A stretch of DNA of 64,000 nucleotides from a virus, in IMG/VR virus record IMGVR_UViG_3300030099_004448, positions 1-64,000 of that record. The stretch is one strand, 5' to 3'. The translations under genes and the position numbers were made by a program. This document shows positions 44,801 through 51,216 of this stretch, one piece after another (positions within the stretch are counted from its first letter, which is position 1; each line of letters starts with the position of its first letter). The notes under the pieces were generated by a model. The model saw only the letters and a program-made list of their open reading frames with translations, made no database searches and had not been told where the DNA came from.

Positions 44801-46575
44801 CACCTGGTGGTATAGGAATCAACACCTACTATGGTGATATTCAACTGACTCTCAACAGAGTTGTTTCTACTCCAGATGATTATTCTACAGTTGGTATTTC
44901 TAAGTTCAAGTTAAGTACATTTGCAGTCGGAACTGATGGTGAAATAACAATTAGATCTTCTACCAATAGTGGTGATGTTGATGCCGCGACCCTGGGTGGA
45001 CAGAACGGTGCATATTACTTAGATATTAACAACAGTACTGGACAACTTTCTATCGCAAGAGGTGGTACGGGCCTAGGCGCGTTACCAGGTAACGGTAGTA
45101 TGTTGATTGGTAATGGTTCTACTTACACATTGACTGGAGATCCAACGCTTTCTGGAACAATGTCCGCAGGATTTACAGTCCTCGGTGGTAAGGATATTAC
45201 CTTCACTAACTCCTCTTCATTTACTGGAGATTCATCGGGTAGAATTCAACTTTATAACAATTCACTTTACCTCCAGTACAACACTTCAATTATCTTCAGA
45301 GAGTCTACTGGTAGTACCGATGTTGCAAACATCAACAACAGTGGAGATCTAACCTCTATTGGTGACATGCAGTTCCGTAGAGGAACCTTCACCCAGGCAA
45401 CTGGAACCGCACCATTCAGTGTTTCTTCTACCACACTGGTTAATAATCTGAACGCAGACCTACTTGATGGTATTCAGGCATCATCTTTCGTAAGAGCTGA
45501 TGCAAATGATACGGTTGCGAATAACCTGAGTTTCACTTCAGTCACTACTCCAATCACAACGAACTCCATCAAGTTCAATAACTCTGAAATGAGTTCTTCG
45601 TACTATACGGAAGCAGTTGGAGTACTTGCATTTGACGAAAACTTCTATAATGATAGTGCATATGGTTCGGAGGCCACCGCGCCCGCGCAAACCTTCACCA
45701 CAAACGGTGGTGGTCTTGTAATCAAGAACGAAGATGGATGGGGTGCAGTTCTTACCTCACAAAACATTGGCTGGTGCCAAGGCAACTTCGCTAACCTAGA
45801 AATCGGTGGTAACCAGGTATTCCACACTGGAAACGACGGTTCTGGATCTGGTCTTGACGCGGATACCGTTGATGGAATCCAAGGTGCATCATTCCTCAGA
45901 TCTGATGCTGCAGACACTCTAGACGCAGTTATGACTGTTGGTCAAAATGGAAGAATTGACTTCTCAGATATCTCTACCGTACCTGATAATCCTTCAAACC
46001 AACAGGCAGATTACATCAGATTCGGTTCTAACGGATCTATCTCACAGGTTTCTGGTCGTGGAGGTTTGATGATCGCATCATCTGATGATGGTATGGTCAT
46101 TGCAAACGGTGATGTTGGTAGAGGATTTACAGATTCTAATATCAATATAGACATTGAAGATACTTTCATTCTTTCCGACTTCAAGATTGAGTTGTGGACA
46201 AATCTTCAAAATGGATTTGGAAATCAACAAGCGTTTGTCTTTAGAACAGACGGTGAATTTAGAGCTCCTGTAACAGTTCAGGCAAACTCTGATATCAAAC
46301 TCAAGACTAACCTCAGACCTCTTGAAAATTGCCTAGATAAGATCTCGCGCATCACTGGATATCGTTACGAACGTATCGATCTTAACAACAAAGAACAAAT
46401 CGGTGTTGTCGCGCAGGAAGTTGAGAAGGAGTTCCCAGAACTCGTAAGTGAGGAGAAGGGAATTAAGGCAGTATCCTACGGAAACCTCGTTGCCGTCGCG
46501 TTTGAGGCGATCAAGGAACTTAAGGCAGAGGTTGATACCCTCCGCGAAGAGATCCGCGAACTGAAGGGAGAGTAA
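35830..46575 (+). CDS. Very long tail fibre with S74 self-cleaving chaperone, 3581 aa
   Basis: Residues 1-49 (QVQLRRGTAAEHAVFTGAVG, then ELTIDT) match the attachment-type start found in many phage fibres, including the Mtd N-terminal type. A long stretch of TGIxT/NxGI repeats (about 390-1190) suits a trimeric beta shaft. A parallel-beta-helix-like part follows: YVSAVNGDDTNDGK near 1238 and FVEAGNYVEDNPII near 1817. Between these lies the module shared with the gp7-like protein. The end is a peptidase S74 chaperone: the dyad is Ser3487 in SDIKLK with Lys3492, followed by GVVAQEVEKEFPEL and a coiled coil. Family knowledge says the last 95 or so residues help trimer folding and are then cut off before the Ser. 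It is the likely receptor-binding long fibre. Confidence 0.85.
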   Translation: MTKQVQLRRGTAAEHAVFTGAVGELTIDTTNDVAIVHDGVTQGGLPLVGTLAEQKILNKTAIGIGTGSLNEGLYVKGKTDIRGDLFMLPDPTLTYTGIISYFDSQNTITGIATAGVDIGNRFALGPQVHVGSGATIGAGATTSTVTGVGQSTITLSDTFDTGYFATQDGELDGFYDGVDPTTGPEFIVGIDTSGIAASWRVTGPGIQDDTRVFAVGAGQVQIDKLAFNTTAGRTIQAGDTTAGSNIITIDDTGEGIATGMVVTDDINGTANIPANTTITQIINGTNIRISNNAILSTSTDIKMTNRQTFKFGEFSNISFTAYFDSAGIGSIGAGNLQLTKFAKIGEDLEVSGIATIGAGLSVLSGRIFSAGEIFGQSTGQVAGQWTANRLISENDITGVGLTMQNYVVSDRCYFNISDNGIVRMNSGIATSFNTQSLTVTTGIVTSLTAVNLAVEQTGTFGDNVILNNGNLNVNSGFIFGAGDLDIGGQAEIGGDLNVTGFTTVGGGATFTQGIWVSAAATVINNVEIRDGNLTVSSIGFGTVTSYKGHGLSIEPNVNIGGDGGPGILTAKYIVANNTGDIAKTGSTVDYLPFQITGIDTSNIFRGDRVSAAGTVSVYTIKNPAIVTDIGVSKIFVSQPIERTGSITTSFGYLDGGPGISTISGINTTGAVVGYGITFGATAEGTTIAAIGVSAITLSAPATNTRDELFTVTGGSIGLGLTVITGVNTSNVEIGDIVENPIAFTGVPPIVGSIGVGSITVSYGAAAAVSNGSFQISLKRDVYWGPATGITSDFLVTNPNYGRFEGTHLEVERVGTINVTASDITAASGIITSLISTNLNYDVSYGGTAYINSGIVTNLNITNSVIGEVGITTSYTDLSNFDVGIGTVLHVTDVYATNVYANVGVATALDTPLLQVGTANIAAGIITSAGISSAYIDRTEINTGIITAAAIEEVATPLAYINSGIFTDVNVTTQNTNELRFNTGFATNFTVSENINATRITATDTVSLGSSVGIGSVVIDNAFVNTGIFTDIGVSTARFDNLYFNNGIGTYLGLTTGFADGLGIHSVYANTGIFTAVQIQGSNIANSANFERAVIGILTVTQDIFGVDQKNTGVSTFGSATINGVGQTDFHMTGDMRVSGEVKIGIGTTGITIDGDSTDIVGVSTFVANAGIMSSVTISGINTTTGLSRNVTLKTSSSGIATDYTLTLPARLGKVGQVLSLQEDNTIGFNTGGQGLYENRYYVSAVNGDDTNDGKTLPTKSIRRAAQLASFDSFVIPGQRYLDAGDLMENNKDFIVDEVVGKVEFNYENIGLSTIFPDYNQSIWKTYVGDTLDDLIYNIRFGGNNQIRARAVGFGTTTFSTTTEPALYAFEYLRYITQYVVNNQTPPTFYSDPSVTQQSFDFTITQDPENNNANYFNRNKSARLLLSGNRQEIIDKSLASVAIGVTDVPSFYFPGDDGPVTDRSRFYTAYRLIQKNRQEIIDYAWAATVATYPGISSTEVKCKRDLGYFVDAISTDIFCGSNEYARRFMGFYFDANGNPTGNGLLGEETESVFAFTEAAVGMSSAVCNLLAVTDLTAPSDPLTGSNNNASNCANVRSTITTLTGIVTTTVAAGSTSGISTTPNYGYFVVDYETNVRGNVGIATTMVTGGRKCARDLGYIIDAVTMDVSFGSNQHIQRATKFYFDGAGNPKTDGLVAEEAISGYAFTSLAYYAKKAITNQLNFQDFTRPFDPGIGTNKGDLVCANTQASIDNLVGILTTAVLSGSLAGIPTSINFGIADCADVRQSIYNYVGIVTTAVSGIGSIPALDNPQTQSQPVCIFVEAGNYVEDNPIILYDDIAVVGDNLRNTIIRPKNQGKDLFRVRNGMYLTGFAMKDAIDAAGIPQSTWRFAVAFDDPSDTSVSRTGYATKLDKPIISRSPYIQNCSILSFLGGNGILVDGAKVQSPNTPIIKEEVELNADSVQPEQGKSMVAAAFTMVSFGGIGWRVINDGYSQVVSCFQIFCRYGSLAQSGGYLSITNSATNFGFYSLRATGFSRNSFIFDRGRIAATGTAGGLQTLKAVGYGRSDIDNYVLRFFDDSLVDRTNLFKPTTTQKDFNAATAVNTVAETLTITNHGFTNGDPVVYNGDEDAQPQRIIGGLVNDNQYYVGYIDANTIQLYEDDSLALLVDLQDTGGGGIHTLTKAAQDFFATQVTDAHNSYQMLTLAGVGSTANFQSGRLIQQTVASGTAIGYAVTYYDSSRELLVGLELSGGIRRPFAVSDGVSNLTVTDHTSPNPIAIGITVVAGLSTYWTVEFKVDSTTTGNQILNVADLPEDYRLHFHRPSIVNSSAHTWEYSGSGIDYNALPENGGKSDPNTEQVSELGGRVYSSGTNELGDFKVGDAITAFNRTGNIIFNNTVTIGTLDSIRLSLSGGAVIEEFSTDVGLGDNETGGAKNTRISTQLAIRSFLNNRLGSVLDKTVSTNAIPNAIVQLNAIGQINADLVPPRSVNYFRSDNDGGRIQLVNLIPATNLNQGDTVVEPTDSFVLISDLLGQYLILDSTNDAGIALTDFSFSNGFEVVSAVTGGGAIGLVTGPPGVGVNTTVVDPAIGYGTTGLVKGVPIAVTNLQGGSGYSNPGIYTGVRLDQSSGIGTGTSAKITIGPSGNVTNVAIQTGGFKYAVGDTLTLNDPNVIGGRVGGSNFTIDVGEVETRLYLALQEGSAGTQKFPGSTVLPDYIADESAVGYSTNIGIALTETFTPTDYLVSGSVDFANDRIILGSGHPFVDGDPVLYKTNGGVVISDLLDSEIYYIKTVGITSVQLYTTYALTTVKSLLSSGTGTHSLSRVGVTTQTDQIIFKNHPFTQGDAIRIQVGSAAPIGVTTGNFYYIGSTTTNSFTLHTTRNQALGSVNGLILNTIDLDTAYGANVGVVTFQEQNVVYTKSVNTSSSDVSNFSLLSSSSLDAQNIISGVFDPARLGSGTANAEVVLYGDSSFKKVIKSVGIGTTQPIGVTYTSADLAPGGIGINTYYGDIQLTLNRVVSTPDDYSTVGISKFKLSTFAVGTDGEITIRSSTNSGDVDAATLGGQNGAYYLDINNSTGQLSIARGGTGLGALPGNGSMLIGNGSTYTLTGDPTLSGTMSAGFTVLGGKDITFTNSSSFTGDSSGRIQLYNNSLYLQYNTSIIFRESTGSTDVANINNSGDLTSIGDMQFRRGTFTQATGTAPFSVSSTTLVNNLNADLLDGIQASSFVRADANDTVANNLSFTSVTTPITTNSIKFNNSEMSSSYYTEAVGVLAFDENFYNDSAYGSEATAPAQTFTTNGGGLVIKNEDGWGAVLTSQNIGWCQGNFANLEIGGNQVFHTGNDGSGSGLDADTVDGIQGASFLRSDAADTLDAVMTVGQNGRIDFSDISTVPDNPSNQQADYIRFGSNGSISQVSGRGGLMIASSDDGMVIANGDVGRGFTDSNINIDIEDTFILSDFKIELWTNLQNGFGNQQAFVFRTDGEFRAPVTVQANSDIKLKTNLRPLENCLDKISRITGYRYERIDLNNKEQIGVVAQEVEKEFPELVSEEKGIKAVSYGNLVAVAFEAIKELKAEVDTLREEIRELKGE
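39672..41244 (+). repeat. Module in the long fibre gene shared with the gp7-like gene
   Basis: Paralogue of 13913-15390. It contains two clear copies of the internal unit: CKRDLGYFVDAISTDIF...FYFDANGN (near 40330-40440) and CARDLGYIIDAVTMDVS...FYFDGAGNP (near 40780-40890). A more diverged one lies near 39810. It ends with ASIDNLVGILTTAVLSG and ADCADVRQS, the counterparts of which end the other copy. Confidence 0.75.
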
Positions 46576-46591
46576 GAACTCTCTCATGGTT

Positions 46592-46599
46592 TATAAATA
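46592..46599 (+). promoter_or_regulatory. T4-type late promoter TATAAATA for gp13
   Basis: Exact T4 late consensus. Its AAATA is the outer part of the first arm of the terminator that follows. In T4 the start lies about six bases past the last A, here near 46605, so RNA made from this promoter would lack nearly all of that arm and begin about 22 bases before the gp13 ATG. Confidence 0.8.
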
Positions 46600-46626
46600 C
46601 CTCTAGGAAACTAGAGGTATTTTTTT
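46595..46626 (+). terminator. Intrinsic terminator between long fibre gene and gp13
   Basis: AAATACCTCTAG (46595-46606) pairs perfectly with CTAGAGGTATTT (46611-46622) around GAAA, and the T run continues to 46626. The gp13 ATG is the next base. The second arm holds AGAGG, a ribosome binding site for gp13. Read-through RNA from the fibre gene can fold the hairpin and stop; RNA from the overlapping promoter cannot. Confidence 0.85.
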
Positions 46627-47451
46627 ATGGCGCAACCATCTAGTAGAGCGGAGTTGAAAGAATACTGCCTCAAACAACTAGGTAAGCCAGTCTTAGAAAT
46701 AAACGTAGATGACGATCAAATTGACAATCTAATTGATGATGCGATCCAATACTTTCATGAGCGTCACTATGATGGTATTGAACGTGTTTACCTAAAACAT
46801 AAATTAACACCAGCAGAAAAAACTACAATAAGACAAACTGGAATATCTACAACTCAGTCTGCAACCGTTGTTGGCGCTGGATTAACTTCTGCAGAATATG
46901 TTGAAGGTGTAAATTATTTGCCTTTACCAGATTCTATCATTGGTGTTAACTCAATATTAAAATTGAATTCTAGTACCATATCTGATGGATTGTTCAATAT
47001 TAAATATCAATTGTTTTTAAATGATGTTTATTATTATGGTGCCTTGGATTTATTGAATTATTCAATGGTCAAAAGATATCTTGAAGATCTTGACCACCTG
47101 TTAAATCCACAGGCAATGATTAGATTTAATAAGACTAATCACAAGTTATATCTTGATATTGACTGGAGTGAAGTTGGTGAAAATGAATATATAATTATTG
47201 ATTGTTACAGGATTGTGAATCCTGCTGATGCTAGTAAAGTTTACAATGATTTTTGGTTAAAGAGGTATCTTACTGCACTAATTAAAAAACAGTGGGGCAT
47301 GAATATGATTAAGTTCCAGGGAGTTACTCTTCCAGGTGGAGTTCAACTCAATGGAAGACAAATTTATGAAGATGGTCTTGCAGAAATAGAAAAACTGGAA
47401 GAGCAACTTAAGAATGAATATGAGTTACCACCAATCGATCTAATAGGCTGA
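46627..47451 (+). CDS. 13: Neck protein gp13
   Basis: Head-completion protein that binds below the portal and, with gp14, closes the filled head. At 274 residues it compares with 309 in T4. The N-terminus (SRAELKEYCLKQLGKPVLEI, then NVDDDQIDNLIDDAIQYF) and YLTALIKKQWGMNM, KFQGVTLPGGVQLNGRQIYE near the C-terminus are typical of gp13. The start codon follows directly on a terminator T run. gp14 starts two bases after its stop, so the pair is probably translated together. Confidence 0.9.
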   Translation: MAQPSSRAELKEYCLKQLGKPVLEINVDDDQIDNLIDDAIQYFHERHYDGIERVYLKHKLTPAEKTTIRQTGISTTQSATVVGAGLTSAEYVEGVNYLPLPDSIIGVNSILKLNSSTISDGLFNIKYQLFLNDVYYYGALDLLNYSMVKRYLEDLDHLLNPQAMIRFNKTNHKLYLDIDWSEVGENEYIIIDCYRIVNPADASKVYNDFWLKRYLTALIKKQWGMNMIKFQGVTLPGGVQLNGRQIYEDGLAEIEKLEEQLKNEYELPPIDLIG

Positions 47452-47452
47452 T

Positions 47453-49714
47453 ATGTCTCCACTAAATTCTTATTTTCTCCAAGGATCTCCTGGTGAGCAG
47501 AGACTCATTCAGGATTTAGTCAATGAACAGTTAAAAATGTATGGCGAGGACGTACTGTACTTGCCAAGAAAGATCATTGGGGAAAATACTGTTATACGAG
47601 AAAACACTGCTGCAAAGTTTGACGATAGTTTCAGAATCGAAGCATATCTGATGAACTATGAGGGGTTCCAGGGTGCAAGCGCAGAACTCCTCACAAAGTT
47701 TGGCGTTAGAAATACAGATGAATTAACTCTTGTCATATCAAAGGAAAGATATGATGATTTTGTTCAACCAATTATCGATCAGTTCCCAGTTGGAGAAAGA
47801 AAGAAGGCTAAAAGACCTAATGAAGGAGACCTGATCTTTTTCCCTTTAGAGGGAGCACTTTTTGAAATTAAATTTGTAGAAGGAAAAAAACCTTTCTATC
47901 AACTCAGAAATCTATATGTTTATGAACTCTTATGTGAGAGATTTGAATTTGAAGATGAGATTATTGACGTTGCACAAGTAGATAATGAAGGATCTACAGT
48001 CAATGAGACTGTATCTAAGTTTGGTAATGTTCTGACGCTTAATCTTGTAGGAACTGGTGCAACAACTGCGGTAGCTTCTGTTTCAGGAATTGTTACTGAT
48101 ACGACTTACGAGTCTCTACAATACGTAGATCTAATCCATGATGGTGCATATGTAACTACACCCACAGTTAAGATACAAAAACCTTTCTTTGGTATCGGTG
48201 TAACTGCTACAGCTAGTGCAATTCTTAATGTTGATGGTAGTATTGAAACTTTTAATATCACCAATTCAGGAACACAATATATCGGTGTTGCAACAGTTTC
48301 AATTTCCACAACGCCAACAATTCCAAATGAATATGTCCTCGACTATCCTATCAATTCAATTGATAGTGATTACTCTCTCAAGATCGATGATAGGGAGTGG
48401 CAATTAGATACGACTCGTGGAGTAACAACACAAAAATCGGTAGGAACTGTAAAATTCTATTATTACTATGCAGGATCTACTCCAACTAGTGGATATCTGT
48501 ATAGATCAAACTTCGTAAATGTCAAGTGGACTGCGGATAGTACCGTTAGTGTAGAAATAAGAAGAACAGATAATGCACAGTTTGATACAGCAATATTAAA
48601 TGAACCAATATCACTCACTAATGGGTGGAATAGACTTGAGTTTAGTTGGGATGGAACTACCTTCTCCATGTGGAATGATCCTCTAGGAAGCACTAGAGTT
48701 AGACAATTTTATGAAAATCTTTCTGGTACAAATTATGAAAATCAAAAATTTATTGATGATAATGTAGTATCACTTGGATCAACTACTGGTGGTATCCAGT
48801 ACTTTGATCATTTTGAAATATATGATACAGCATCAGTTTATAATGGAGTTGGAGCAACTGAGGGTTCTAGAATTTACTTAGATAGTTTTGAGAAAGGTGA
48901 ACAGGCTACTGCAACTGTAACTGTATCTGCTGGTGGTATTTCTAGTATTACTTTCGATCAGAACGACAGAATTGGTATTGGATATACGATAGCACCAACA
49001 ATAACTTTCTCCAGCCCAGTAAACGGAGCAACTGCAACCGCAGTTGCAATTATGACTTCCAGAACTGTAAATAATAAGAGGGGTATTGACCGAGTACTTA
49101 TAACAAATCCTGGTTACGGTTATACGGAATCGCCAACTATTGAATTTATTAGTTCAAACGGGTCTGGTGGTATTGCTACTGCAGTTATGAATACAGGAGT
49201 TCTGCCAGTTGTTGCGATTAGTAGTGGTGGTGTAGGTTATACTACCGATCCACAAGTATTCATTGAACCAATATTTGTTGCAGAATCTGTTGGGGTTGGT
49301 TCTGAAATCAATAATGCAAAGGCGGAAGTAGTTCGCAATACAAACGGAGAAGTATCTCAGATTCTTTATTCTAACGCTGGGGCAGGTTATACATTTACTC
49401 CAAGCATTACCTTTACTTCTCCAACGTCGGATACTTATGGTTATTATGAATACAATGAAGTAGTTACTGGTCAGCGTTCTGGAGCTACTGGATATGTAAG
49501 AGAATGGGATGCTGATGACCGCATTCTAAAGTTAGCTACTGTCAATGGAACATTCCAAAGAGGAGAATCTGTCGTAGGAGCTGCAGGAAGTTATAAAGTA
49601 TCTACTGTTGATTCAAATGAATTCTTAGATGCATTTGCAGATAATATAGATATTGAATCAGAAGCTGACGAAATTATTGACTTTAGTCAAACCAATCCCT
49701 TTGGAGAATTCTAA
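47453..49714 (+). CDS. 14: Neck protein gp14 with inserted beta domains, 753 aa
   Basis: Neck/head-completion protein. Residues 1-175 (LVNEQLKMYGEDVLYLPRKI, later EGDLIFFPLEGALFEIKFVE, KPFYQLRNLYVYELL) match T4 gp14 (256 aa), and the last 30 residues (ADEIIDFSQTNPFGEF) match its C-terminus. Between them about 530 extra residues are inserted. They include a LamG/concanavalin-like part at about 300-460 (YSLKIDDREW, LTNGWNRLEFSWDGTTFSMW, FDHFEIYD), flanked by GxGY beta repeats (VLITNPGYGYTESPTIEF near 550). The insert may bind glycan or decorate the neck like whiskers. It overlaps gp15 by one base. Confidence 0.88.
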   Translation: MSPLNSYFLQGSPGEQRLIQDLVNEQLKMYGEDVLYLPRKIIGENTVIRENTAAKFDDSFRIEAYLMNYEGFQGASAELLTKFGVRNTDELTLVISKERYDDFVQPIIDQFPVGERKKAKRPNEGDLIFFPLEGALFEIKFVEGKKPFYQLRNLYVYELLCERFEFEDEIIDVAQVDNEGSTVNETVSKFGNVLTLNLVGTGATTAVASVSGIVTDTTYESLQYVDLIHDGAYVTTPTVKIQKPFFGIGVTATASAILNVDGSIETFNITNSGTQYIGVATVSISTTPTIPNEYVLDYPINSIDSDYSLKIDDREWQLDTTRGVTTQKSVGTVKFYYYYAGSTPTSGYLYRSNFVNVKWTADSTVSVEIRRTDNAQFDTAILNEPISLTNGWNRLEFSWDGTTFSMWNDPLGSTRVRQFYENLSGTNYENQKFIDDNVVSLGSTTGGIQYFDHFEIYDTASVYNGVGATEGSRIYLDSFEKGEQATATVTVSAGGISSITFDQNDRIGIGYTIAPTITFSSPVNGATATAVAIMTSRTVNNKRGIDRVLITNPGYGYTESPTIEFISSNGSGGIATAVMNTGVLPVVAISSGGVGYTTDPQVFIEPIFVAESVGVGSEINNAKAEVVRNTNGEVSQILYSNAGAGYTFTPSITFTSPTSDTYGYYEYNEVVTGQRSGATGYVREWDADDRILKLATVNGTFQRGESVVGAAGSYKVSTVDSNEFLDAFADNIDIESEADEIIDFSQTNPFGEF

Positions 49715-50769
49715 TGTTTGGAACTTATTTTTATCACGAAATTTTAAGAAAGACTATCATAGCTTTCGGTACATTATTCAATAATATTGAAATTAAACAC
49801 AAAGATACCTCTGGAAACGGATTTAGTCAATTAAAGGTCCCTATTGCATATGGACCTATGCAAAAGTTTTTGGCGAGAATAGAACAATCTCCAAATCTTA
49901 GAAAAGAAGTTGCAATAACTCTTCCTAGAATGGCATTTGAGATGGTAGGTATTTCATATGATCCAACCAGAAAATCTTCAACCATGCAAACTTTTAAGGT
50001 TGTAGATCAGGAAAAGAACAAGATGACCAAGGCTTTTATGCCTGTTCCATATAATGTAAATATCAGATTGTCAATTATGACAAAACTGAATGAAGATGCA
50101 CTACAGATAGTGGAACAAATATTACCATATTTTCAACCCCACTTTAATCTAACAGTCAACCTAGTAGAACAAATAGGTGAAACCAGAGATATTCCAATGG
50201 TCTTGAATAGTATTCAGATGGATGATGATTACGAGGGGGATTTCACTACAAGAAGGTCCCTGGTATACACATTAGACTTTACTGCAAAAACATATCTATT
50301 TGGTCCAGTTGACACAGGTAACGATAGTATAATCAAAAAAGTTCAAGTCGATTATTATACGAATACATCAAGAAAAAATGCATCCAGAGAACTTCGTTAT
50401 GTTGCAACTCCTAAAGCTCTTAAAGATTACAATTCTGATGGTGCAACCCAACTTTCTGAAGATATTGCAGCAAACGTCACGGAGTTTAGTGTTGAATTTG
50501 GAACTCAGTTGATTTCTAAGACTTACATACAAATTGGTGAAGAAGTAATGTTTATCAGGGAAATTGCTGGTAATGTTATTAAGGTAAATAGAGGTGAGAA
50601 CGGTACTATCGCTACCACTCATGAAGCATTGGATGTTGTTAACGCAATCGATGCCGCAGACGATGAACTGATTGATCTTGATGATGATTTTGGATTCAAT
50701 GAATCTACATTCAATTTTAATGATGGAAAAATCTACAGTACAACTAAACAAACTGACGTGGACGCATGA
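49714..50769 (+). CDS. 15: Tail sheath stabiliser gp15
   Basis: Caps the tail tube and sheath and joins the tail to the head. Hallmarks are MFGTYFYHEILRKTIIAFGT at the start, VPIAYGPMQKFLARIEQSP, and DDDYEGDFTTRRSLVYTLDF near 170-189. At 351 residues it exceeds T4 gp15 (272). The extra C-terminal part contains a module (YIQIGEEVMFIREI...VNRGENGTIATTHE) that also occurs in the gp7-like and DUF4815 proteins, then an acidic tail. Start and stop overlap gp14 and gp16 by one and four bases, a tightly coupled string. Confidence 0.92.
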   Translation: MFGTYFYHEILRKTIIAFGTLFNNIEIKHKDTSGNGFSQLKVPIAYGPMQKFLARIEQSPNLRKEVAITLPRMAFEMVGISYDPTRKSSTMQTFKVVDQEKNKMTKAFMPVPYNVNIRLSIMTKLNEDALQIVEQILPYFQPHFNLTVNLVEQIGETRDIPMVLNSIQMDDDYEGDFTTRRSLVYTLDFTAKTYLFGPVDTGNDSIIKKVQVDYYTNTSRKNASRELRYVATPKALKDYNSDGATQLSEDIAANVTEFSVEFGTQLISKTYIQIGEEVMFIREIAGNVIKVNRGENGTIATTHEALDVVNAIDAADDELIDLDDDFGFNESTFNFNDGKIYSTTKQTDVDA

Positions 50770-51194
50770 AGTACGATGAAATAGATGATGCTTTGGATAT
50801 TACACCCACAGAGGTTAAGTCTGAAAAAATTATCAAGAAAGAACCAGAGGTAACTGAAGTCGTTACTTCCACTCAAGAACAACTCAAAAAAGATTATGAA
50901 TATACTCGGGGTAATCTTTACTCCTTGATTGAAAAAGGCCAAGAAGCGGTTGATGGGATCCTAGAACTTGCACAAGAATCAGATTCTCCCAGAGCATTTG
51001 AGGTTGCGGGACAACTTATCAAACATGTTGGTGATGTTGCTGATAAGTTGGTAGATCTTCAGAAAAAAGTAAAAGACATCGAAAAGGACGATGGAAAATC
51101 ATCTAAAGCAACAAACGTTACAAACAATGCGGTTTTCTTTGGCTCTACAGCGGATCTCCAAAAATTTCTCAAAAATAATGGAGATTCTAAATAG
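50766..51194 (+). CDS. 16: Terminase small subunit gp16
   Basis: Helps load DNA into the packaging motor and stimulates gp17. At 142 residues it compares with 164 in T4. The core (QLKKDYEYTRGNLYSLIEKG, then EVAGQLIKHVGDVADKLVDL and QKKVKDIEK) matches gp16 and is helical with coiled-coil character. The tail ends NAVFFGSTADLQKFLKNN, a pattern also typical for gp16. It overlaps gp15 by four bases (ATGA). Firm call. Confidence 0.92.
   Translation: MKYDEIDDALDITPTEVKSEKIIKKEPEVTEVVTSTQEQLKKDYEYTRGNLYSLIEKGQEAVDGILELAQESDSPRAFEVAGQLIKHVGDVADKLVDLQKKVKDIEKDDGKSSKATNVTNNAVFFGSTADLQKFLKNNGDSK
51187..51193 (+). promoter_or_regulatory. CTAAATA motif at the gp16 stop
   Basis: The heptamer overlaps the gp16 stop codon, 23 bases before the ATG of the next gene. 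Possible variant late promoter; inferred only. Confidence 0.35.
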
Positions 51195-51216
51195 ATAGAG
51201 GACATACTTACCTAAT

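Noticed and set aside
46565-46585. Small hairpin GAGAGT/ACTCTC around the long fibre stop codon
   Set aside because: Only about 6 bp with a 4-base loop and no T run; the strong terminator 20 bases later explains termination better.
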